Shown piece by piece: positions 5,942 through 11,762 of a stretch of DNA of 11,762 nucleotides (positions are counted from its first letter, which is position 1; each line of letters starts with the position of its first letter). The position numbers and the translations under genes were made by a program. The notes beneath the pieces were generated by a model. That model was not told the origin of the DNA. It searched no databases and saw only the letters and a program-made list of their open reading frames with translations. The stretch spans positions 1 to 11,762 of the forward strand of contig CAIJEA010000556.1 in NCBI GenBank assembly GCA_903819605.1. Direction: 5' to 3'. The DNA comes from an uncultured cyanobacterium. Its GTDB lineage: Bacteria > Cyanobacteriota > Cyanobacteriia > Pseudanabaenales > Pseudanabaenaceae.

Positions 5942-7087
5942 ATGAAAACATTACAACTAGGTACGAGCTGGTTTCTTGAAGAGGCAGGAGGACTGGCTCG
6001 TGTTTACTACGGTTGTATAAACTATTTGCCGCTAGTGGGAGTGGAGGTCAGCGGCTTAGTGGCTGGTTCCGATCGCGTTAAGCAAAGTTCGGCAGGAAAG
6101 GTGGAAACATTTGCTTCGGCAGATAGCTCGACATGGCAGCGATCGCTTAGCCTTAGAAAAGCAGTTAATCGCACCTTAGCAAGCTCTCATTATGATTTAG
6201 TGGCAACACACTTTGCTCTTTATAGTCTTCCTGCACTTGATATTTTAGGGGATCTTCCATTGGTCATGCATTTCCACGGTCCATGGGCACTGGAGAGTAA
6301 AGCAGAAGGCGGTGGAAGATTATCGACTTGTGTAAAATTAGCGATCGAGAAACTAGTTTATAAACGAGCAAATGGATTTATTGTATTGTCGGAAGCATTT
6401 AGGCAGGTTTTACATAAAACCTATAACGTACCATTAGAAAAGATTTTTATTGTGAGTGGAGGAATTGATACTAAGGAATTTGATGTGAATTTGTCCATCT
6501 CTCAAGCCAGAGAAAAATTGGGGTTGCCACAGGATCGTCAGATTATTCTTTGCGTACGACGATTGGTTCAGCGTATGGGTTTAGAGAATTTGATCTCAGC
6601 GATCGCTTTAGTGAAGAGACAACATCCAGATGTTCTGTTATTGATTGCTGGTAAAGGTGCAATTGCGGGGGCGTTGCGATCGCAAATTCAAGAACTTCAA
6701 TTGGAAAATCATGTGCAACTATTAGGATTTGTCCCCGATCATGACTTGCCAATGGCATATCGTGCGGCGGAGTTATCGATCGTCCCAACCATATCACTGG
6801 AAGGATTTGGGCTAATTGTGATTGAGTCTTTGGCGGCGGGTACGCCTGTCTTGGGAACTCCAATTGGTGGCATACCTGAAATTCTCCAGCCGTTCGAGTC
6901 TGACCTAATATTGGAAGGTAGTACCACCGAACAAGTAGCTAAAGGTCTGATTGAAGCTTTATCGGGACAGAGAAAAATGCCCACTAGTGAAGCTTGCCAG
7001 ACCTATGTGCGTCAAAATTACGATTGGAATGTAATTGCTCGTCAGATCAAGTCTGTTTATCAGGAAGTTATCCAAAACCATAAATAG
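5942..7087 (+). CDS. Glycosyltransferase family 4 protein
   Basis: The protein has 381 residues from the ATG at 5942. GT4 enzymes are retaining GT-B fold transferases that move a sugar from a nucleotide donor to an acceptor, usually at the cytoplasmic face of the membrane. The N-terminal domain has the glycine-rich AGGLAR loop (15-20) and a FHGPW segment (111-115). The C-terminal donor domain has LCVRRLVQRMGLENLI (about 203-218) and LLIAGKG (about 233-239). The E-x7-E motif lies in EGFGLIVIESLAAGTPVLGT, with E287 and E295. No membrane segment or signal peptide is seen. The acceptor and sugar cannot be told; a role in cell-surface polysaccharide is inferred from family and context. An in-frame TTG at 5912 is possible, but MKTLQLGTSWF is the natural start. 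No Shine-Dalgarno is visible. Confidence 0.9.
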   Translation: MKTLQLGTSWFLEEAGGLARVYYGCINYLPLVGVEVSGLVAGSDRVKQSSAGKVETFASADSSTWQRSLSLRKAVNRTLASSHYDLVATHFALYSLPALDILGDLPLVMHFHGPWALESKAEGGGRLSTCVKLAIEKLVYKRANGFIVLSEAFRQVLHKTYNVPLEKIFIVSGGIDTKEFDVNLSISQAREKLGLPQDRQIILCVRRLVQRMGLENLISAIALVKRQHPDVLLLIAGKGAIAGALRSQIQELQLENHVQLLGFVPDHDLPMAYRAAELSIVPTISLEGFGLIVIESLAAGTPVLGTPIGGIPEILQPFESDLILEGSTTEQVAKGLIEALSGQRKMPTSEACQTYVRQNYDWNVIARQIKSVYQEVIQNHK

Positions 7088-7146
7088 ACTTGATCGATAA
7101 GACAGTAGCGGCTTTCTCCAATCAACTTACCGAAAGTTTTGCTTAG

Positions 7147-7185
7147 AAAGATGAGTGGCGGCGCAAAGCGCCGCCACTCATCTTT
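7147..7185. terminator. Hairpin terminator between convergent genes (element D)
   Basis: A perfect 18-bp stem (7147-7164 with 7168-7185) has a GCGC-AAA-GCGC core. The tail TGGGTTTTG follows on the plus strand. It lies 59 bp after the glycosyltransferase stop and 27 bp before the end of the leftward NB-ARC/WD40 gene, so it can serve both. Its inner 27 nt match the hairpin at 3-41 except at three positions, two of which form a compensatory pair. Confidence 0.75.
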
Positions 7186-7212
7186 TGGGTTTTGCAGTAT
7201 AGAAGAGAGTAG

Positions 7213-10200
7213 CTATTTCTGTCTATCTTCGATCGCTCCTAGAGCGATTAGCTTCGCTTTTTGGGCATCGGTCAAACCCGTAGCTTCAGAAATATTTAAC
7301 TCCTCATAGGGACGTGGTTCGCGATAAGTTCTGACACATTGTCCCGTCTGAACATTCCAAAGTTTAACTGTTTCATCACGACTACTACTAGCTATAAAAT
7401 TCCCGTCGGGAGAAAATGCGACAGTATAGACAGTCCCAGTATGTCCCACCAAAGTATTTATAGCTTTGCCACTTTGCCAGTCCCAAATATGAAGTTGCGT
7501 ATCTTCACCTCCACTAGCAAGCAACAGCCCCTTGGGGTCGCTAGCAATTGATAAGACATTGCTAGCGACACTTATTGGCTCGGATATTAAGCCACCATTC
7601 TGAGTACTCCATCGGTAGATCTTTTTTCCACCACAGCCAAAGGCAATATGGGGATGCAATGGCATAAATGTGACATTAGAAACAATTGAAGTTATTGGTT
7701 CGAGAGTTTGTAAACATTCTCCTGTTTTTGCGTCCCAGATTTTGATGGTTCTATCGCGACTACTACTAATGATATGAAGATTATCAGGACTAAAGGCGAT
7801 GGATAAAATCGTCGAAGTATGACCTTCCAAAACACGGAAGCACTCACCAGTCACTATATCTCTGAGTTTGATTGCTTTACTTGTTTCTCCAGTGGCTAGT
7901 ATTTTACTATCATGGCTAAACACAAGGGTTCTAGCTAAATCAGGATGTTCGGTGAGCGTAGCTAGGCAGTTCCCACTGCTGACATCCCATAGTTTGATTG
8001 TGCAGTCTTCAGCACAACTTGCAAGAAGAGTACCGCTAGGACTAAATGCAACTTGCCAAACATGTCCAGCATGACCTTCTAAAGTACGAATACACTTACC
8101 TGATTGGATATCCCAAAGACGAATAATCGAGTCATCGCCACCACTTGCGAGGATAGTTTGTTCTGGGTTAAAGCATACAGAACGTATGGCATTAGTGTAG
8201 CCTTGCAAGATCCGAAATTGCTGTCCTGAAGTGACTTCCCAAAGGTTAAGAAGGTGCTCGTTAGAGATATTGCCTGAGGTTTGGCTATCACTCTGAACCA
8301 ACCACGATCTGCCAGTATGACCTTGAAAAGTCCGCATACAAAAGCCTGTATCAATTTCCCAAAGCTTGACCATCTCGTCACCACTACTGCTAGCCAGAAT
8401 CAGGCGATCGGGATGAAAGGCTATGGAGCGTACCCAATGGTTATGCCCCGTTAATGTCTTAATACATTGGGCGGTCTTTAGATCCCAGAGACGAATAGTT
8501 CGATCGCCACTTCCTGTCGCAAGGGTTGAACCATCATAGCTAAAACTGACCGCAAAAACAGTGTGGGTATGACCTGTAAAGGTTTTAACACAATTACCAG
8601 TTTCCACATTCCATAGTCGTGTGGTTTTGTCCTCGCTACCACTAGCTAAAACATTGCCATTATGACTAAATGCAATCGACCAGATGATATCTTCGTGACC
8701 TTCAAATACTCGCAGGCAATCACCTGTCTCAATATCCCACAATCTCACAGTACAGTCATCACTACTGCTAGCAAGTATATGACCTTTTGCATTAAAGGCA
8801 ACGGCTTCAACAATATCTTCGTGACCATGCAATACCTTAATGCATTGCCCAGACTTCCATAGTCTCACAGTGCGATCGGCATGACCACTGGCTAAAATTG
8901 TGCCGTCAGGACTGAAAGTCACAGACATGACAGCACCAATATATCCTTGCAAAGTACTTAAGCAGTCTCCAGTCGAGACATCCCACAATTTGATTGATTG
9001 ATCGATACTACTGCTAGCTAAAATGGTTCCTTCGGGATTAAAGGATACCGAAACTACCCAGCCTTTGTGACCTCTATAGGTTAATAAAGGTTTCCCATCA
9101 CTAACTCGCCAAAGATGTATGTCACCTTTGGTATCGCCGATCGCTAGTAATTTGCCATCGGCACTAAAAGCTACCGATAGAACACCACCAATTACTTCTG
9201 CAAACACTGATTTAATTAAAGCTGTTTGGGAAAAATTAACTCGATGTAATTTAACTTCGGACAAGTAAGCCTGACGGATCGCGAGATAAGAAAAGTCTGT
9301 ACCAGTCAAGTCAATACCAAGATTACATAACAAATTAATAATATTGCCGCCACCATAGCCAAAAGTTGATTTGAGTTCTCCTTCAGGTCTTAATTCACGT
9401 CGGCGTAGCTCAGCAAGAGTATTAAATAGCTCTTTTGCAACCATTTGCTTACTGCCCAATCGTCCCAAAAGCTTATTAAGTAGGGGTTCTAAAATTAGGC
9501 GGACTTGACTTTGGCGAACATAGTCTTTAGCAGTTGCTTTAATCAACGCATAATGACGCAAATAGAAAAGTTGTCTATTAAGTTTAAGTTGGATACTTGG
9601 TAAAACCCCAAGGGGATGCTCTTGGGTAATTTCTTGATAGATTTGATCGATTAATAAGTTAGTAACAAACTCCATAACTACAGGTTGCTGTGTGAAACCT
9701 GCGGAGGTATGTTCAACTAGCGATCGCCGCTTTAGCGATCGGAGAGACATCATCAAATGATTTTGCTCAATAGTTGGCACAATATCAGAGCGTAGCTCGT
9801 TTGGCTGCACTGGCTCACGGTTAATTGCTAGCCAAATCATGACTTGTTTCTCATGGGCAGTCAGTCTCTGATATTGCTGCTCGATGAGATTACCAATGCC
9901 ACTGAAAATAATCGTTTTCTGTTCTAAGAAACGGTTAATACTCCCTGAATATAAATCTTTAATTGAAGTTGCGGCAATCATAAGTGCCAATGGATTACCG
10001 CGATACCAGTCAACCAAACGATGTAAATCAGATGTCATGGCTCTGACACCTTTGGCTTCGAGGACGCGCTCGGCGGCTGATTCATCTATCCCATTGAGTT
10101 GCAAAGCCCGCACTGGCAAAATATCACCCTCCAAAGTAGCTACTTCTTCGGGCATTTCACGGCTAGTGATCACTAAGCAACTACGATGCGAAACTTCACC

Positions 10201-10947
10201 AACCCTCCTTAGAAGAGAACCATATCCTTCATAATCCTTACGATATGCCCCAGTTTGAGCTTCGTCTTTTAGTACTGATTCAAAATTATCTAGTACCAAT
10301 AAACAGCGATAGCGCTGTAAGTATTCCATCAAGCGGGAAATTAAAGCGTTTGTATCGGTTGTATCAGGTGTTTCTCGCTGCTGAGACAAGAAATTTATTA
10401 AAGTCGCTAACATTTCGCTTGGGGCTTTGGCATTATTCAGCGATCGCCAGACAACAAAATCAAATTTATTTTGCAATTGCTGGGCAAGTTTAACTGACAA
10501 AGCAGTTTTACCTAATCCGCCCATACCCAAAATCGCCACTAGCCGACAGTGATCGCGATCGACCCACTGCTCAAGAGTGTTTAGCTCCGATCCCCGACCA
10601 TAAAAAAAAGTTACATCAACTACTTCACCCCAGTCTTGATGGCTACTTGGTTCAGACTTTAAATTAGGGACAGCAGTTATTGTGTCAGTACGCTTACTCT
10701 GTATTTGACGGCGAATTACATTTTGCACCGTGCTCTTGGATACTTTTTCGCCAAAAGTATCAGTCAACAAGTGCCAAAGCTTATGACTTACTAACTTAAT
10801 ATAACCAGCATCATAGCCCGTCTGCTTGGCAATTTCGGAATAAGACAAACCTTGCCATACTCCGAGAAATACAGACTGCTCAACACGAGACAGACTGCGC
10901 TCTGCTAATGACAACTCTACAAATGTTACCGCTTCATCAGCCGTCAT
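7213..10947 (-). CDS. STAND NTPase: vMAP/HTH-like, NB-ARC, fifteen WD40 repeats
   Basis: The protein has 1244 residues. Residues 1-85 form a helical HTH-like domain (SYSEIAKQTGYDAGYIKLVSHKLW within 35-58) resembling the vMAP N-terminal domain of cyanobacterial NTPases. FFYGRGSEL (114-122) leads into NB-ARC: Walker A GMGGLGKT (141-148), Walker B LLVLDN (216-221), ITSRE (260-264) and GNPLAL (317-322). A winged-helix and helical region (about 360-530) and a pentapeptide-like stretch (about 536-585) follow. Fifteen WD40 repeats fill 587-1211, and a 33-residue tail contains TGLTDAQKAKLIALGA. Proteins of this plan are ATP switches: WD40 senses a ligand, NB-ARC oligomerises. The N-terminal domain may recruit a partner rather than act enzymatically, as no toxin or protease domain is visible. 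Function is unknown; signalling or antiviral conflict is inference. AAGG (10955-10958) lies 7 nt before the ATG. Confidence 0.9.
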   Translation of the reverse strand: MTADEAVTFVELSLAERSLSRVEQSVFLGVWQGLSYSEIAKQTGYDAGYIKLVSHKLWHLLTDTFGEKVSKSTVQNVIRRQIQSKRTDTITAVPNLKSEPSSHQDWGEVVDVTFFYGRGSELNTLEQWVDRDHCRLVAILGMGGLGKTALSVKLAQQLQNKFDFVVWRSLNNAKAPSEMLATLINFLSQQRETPDTTDTNALISRLMEYLQRYRCLLVLDNFESVLKDEAQTGAYRKDYEGYGSLLRRVGEVSHRSCLVITSREMPEEVATLEGDILPVRALQLNGIDESAAERVLEAKGVRAMTSDLHRLVDWYRGNPLALMIAATSIKDLYSGSINRFLEQKTIIFSGIGNLIEQQYQRLTAHEKQVMIWLAINREPVQPNELRSDIVPTIEQNHLMMSLRSLKRRSLVEHTSAGFTQQPVVMEFVTNLLIDQIYQEITQEHPLGVLPSIQLKLNRQLFYLRHYALIKATAKDYVRQSQVRLILEPLLNKLLGRLGSKQMVAKELFNTLAELRRRELRPEGELKSTFGYGGGNIINLLCNLGIDLTGTDFSYLAIRQAYLSEVKLHRVNFSQTALIKSVFAEVIGGVLSVAFSADGKLLAIGDTKGDIHLWRVSDGKPLLTYRGHKGWVVSVSFNPEGTILASSSIDQSIKLWDVSTGDCLSTLQGYIGAVMSVTFSPDGTILASGHADRTVRLWKSGQCIKVLHGHEDIVEAVAFNAKGHILASSSDDCTVRLWDIETGDCLRVFEGHEDIIWSIAFSHNGNVLASGSEDKTTRLWNVETGNCVKTFTGHTHTVFAVSFSYDGSTLATGSGDRTIRLWDLKTAQCIKTLTGHNHWVRSIAFHPDRLILASSSGDEMVKLWEIDTGFCMRTFQGHTGRSWLVQSDSQTSGNISNEHLLNLWEVTSGQQFRILQGYTNAIRSVCFNPEQTILASGGDDSIIRLWDIQSGKCIRTLEGHAGHVWQVAFSPSGTLLASCAEDCTIKLWDVSSGNCLATLTEHPDLARTLVFSHDSKILATGETSKAIKLRDIVTGECFRVLEGHTSTILSIAFSPDNLHIISSSRDRTIKIWDAKTGECLQTLEPITSIVSNVTFMPLHPHIAFGCGGKKIYRWSTQNGGLISEPISVASNVLSIASDPKGLLLASGGEDTQLHIWDWQSGKAINTLVGHTGTVYTVAFSPDGNFIASSSRDETVKLWNVQTGQCVRTYREPRPYEELNISEATGLTDAQKAKLIALGAIEDRQK
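7315..9189 (-). repeat. WD40 repeat array, unit of about 126 bp
   Basis: Fifteen WD-type repeats of 40-44 residues, mostly exactly 42, occupy residues 587-1211. Each has the LW(D/E/N) end or a variant: KLRDI in repeat 11 and YRWST in repeat 13 are degenerate. Some neighbours also match in DNA; for example CTTCGTGACC recurs at 8691 and 8817, exactly 126 bp apart. The array probably forms two seven-bladed propellers separated by the degenerate repeat 8 (8197-8316). Confidence 0.88.
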
Positions 10948-11250
10948 AGATGCGCCTTAAAGATATAAATATAACTTTTATATAACCTCAATCATGACAT
11001 TCTAAGACGTTTTATGGATTGTAGTATTTTGTTGTGAATATTGTTTTTATGACAAAGTTACTTTAGTTGGTGCAATCAGAATCAAGTAAGTGAAGCATAT
11101 ACAATTTTTAGTCAAAATCCACAACTATAAAACTTAAGATATTCAGCGTATAGTACAACCGATCCTAGCGACACTTAGCATTTTAATATAGGAGATAAAA
11201 TCACTTGATTTGCATAGACGCTATATTGTCATCGTGTTAAGTTAGAAATC
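10948..11250. other. AT-rich divergent intergenic region
   Basis: This 303-bp region separates the leftward NB-ARC/WD40 gene from the rightward glycosyltransferase, so both promoters should lie here. A 7-bp AT palindrome, ATATAAA (10963-10969) with TTTATAT (10977-10983), sits just upstream of the NB-ARC gene. I found no convincing -35/-10 pair, no hairpin with a T-run and no coding frame. Confidence 0.5.
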
Positions 11251-11762
11251 ATGAAAATCGCCTTGGTTCACGACTATCTTACGCAACGTGGTGGAGCTGA
11301 AAGAGTGTTTGAGCTTTTATGCAAGCATTTCCCCACGGCTGATATCTATACATCCGTGTACGATCCTGAAAACACAATTAAATTAGACGATCGCCGAGTT
11401 CACACCACATTTTTACAAAATATTCCCGCATCCCGAAAGTACTTTCGGCTATTTGCCCCATTTTACTATTCCGCATTTAGCTCTTTAAATCTCAAAGAAT
11501 ACGATCTAATTCTTAGCAGTAGTGCCAGTTTTGCCAAAGGCGTGCAAAAAAGCTCTGATGCAATTCATATTTGTTTTTGCCACAATATTACTCGGTTTCT
11601 GTGGGACACCAATACTTACCTGCGAGAATACGGTGCGTTTAGTTTTTTAAAGCCTCTAATTGAGCTAGTTTTTAAAATTATGCGTCAGCAGGATGTCTAT
11701 TATGCTCAGTCGCCCGATTATTACATAGCGAATTCCACGACAGTTGCGAAACGGATTCAAGA
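11251..11762 (+). CDS. Glycosyltransferase family 4 protein, N-terminal part (cut by window end)
   Basis: An open frame begins at the ATG 11251 and runs for 170 codons to the window edge without a stop, so the C-terminal half is missing. The start MKIALVHDYLTQRGGAERVFE is characteristic of a GT4 group found in exopolysaccharide and mannosyl-transfer clusters, with the GGAER loop at 14-18. Later segments such as DLILSSSASFAKGV (about 90-103) and ICFCHNITRFLWD (about 110-122) fit the N-terminal acceptor domain of this group. The donor-binding E-x7-E motif should lie beyond the window. No good Shine-Dalgarno precedes the ATG. The acceptor and sugar are unknown. It is not adjacent to the other GT4 gene: the antisense NB-ARC/WD40 gene separates them. 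Confidence 0.88.
   Translation, partial: MKIALVHDYLTQRGGAERVFELLCKHFPTADIYTSVYDPENTIKLDDRRVHTTFLQNIPASRKYFRLFAPFYYSAFSSLNLKEYDLILSSSASFAKGVQKSSDAIHICFCHNITRFLWDTNTYLREYGAFSFLKPLIELVFKIMRQQDVYYAQSPDYYIANSTTVAKRIQ

Larger units (their letters stand above)
624..10447. repeat. Eleven scattered HIP1 octamers (GCGATCGC)
   Basis: Exact copies start at 624, 1283, 1693, 2636, 4511, 5656, 6139, 6599, 6676, 9720 and 10440. HIP1 is a highly over-represented palindrome in many cyanobacterial genomes and is the chief sign of the host group here. Nine of the eleven lie in the domain-coding parts of genes; one is intergenic (5656) and one lies in ylxR (2636). None lies in the WD40-coding stretch. Confidence 0.9.

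Noticed and set aside
7315..9189. Regular repeats that could suggest a CRISPR or minisatellite array
   Set aside because: The period is about 126 bp (42 codons), the frame is open throughout and the translation is a clear WD40 array.
10962..10991. Promoter-like pair for the NB-ARC gene (TTGAGG and TATATC, 18-bp spacer, minus strand)
   Set aside because: Transcription would start inside the Shine-Dalgarno AAGG, leaving almost no leader; the -10 hexamer is weak in an AT-rich stretch.

Overview
The window is chromosomal DNA from a cyanobacterium, probably a Pseudanabaena-like or other filamentous lineage. The main evidence is eleven exact copies of the HIP1 octamer GCGATCGC in 11.8 kb, where chance would give well under one. 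A cyanobacterial-type short NusA, a small 7Fe ferredoxin and a large NB-ARC/WD40 protein agree with this. The genus is inference; the phylum is well supported.

Left part (1-2580): a secreted SpoIID/LytB-domain protein (+) and a pterin-4a-carbinolamine dehydratase (+), each followed by a perfect GC-rich hairpin. Convergent to these is galE (UDP-glucose 4-epimerase, -), the last gene of a leftward set.

Centre (2580-5400, all -): ferredoxin, then a 388-bp gap with a strong leftward terminator and a possible small RNA, then the transcription/translation operon rimP-nusA-ylxR. The initiation factor gene infB, which usually follows ylxR, is absent and galE sits there instead. A 12-bp hairpin lies between the nusA stop and the ylxR ribosome binding site.

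Right part (5400-11762): a 548-bp divergent gap carries two long hairpins whose tails face each other. It is followed by a GT4 glycosyltransferase (+), a 1244-residue STAND-type NTPase (-) and the start of a second GT4 glycosyltransferase (+, cut by the window end). GalE and the two glycosyltransferases suggest surface polysaccharide synthesis, but they do not form one operon. The STAND protein has, in order, a helix-turn-helix/vMAP-like N-terminal domain, NB-ARC, a winged-helix/helical region, a short pentapeptide-like stretch, fifteen WD40 repeats and a short C-terminal tail. It is the most accessory-looking gene and the best candidate for a signalling or conflict (defence) role.

The most unexpected structure is at two scales. 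First, a family of long perfect hairpins with a GCGC-N3-GCGC-like core and a T-rich tail recurs across the window, two copies showing a compensatory base-pair change. Second, the WD40 array is arranged 7 + 1 degenerate + 7, and the degenerate repeat looks like a compensated frameshift next to a TGGT duplication.
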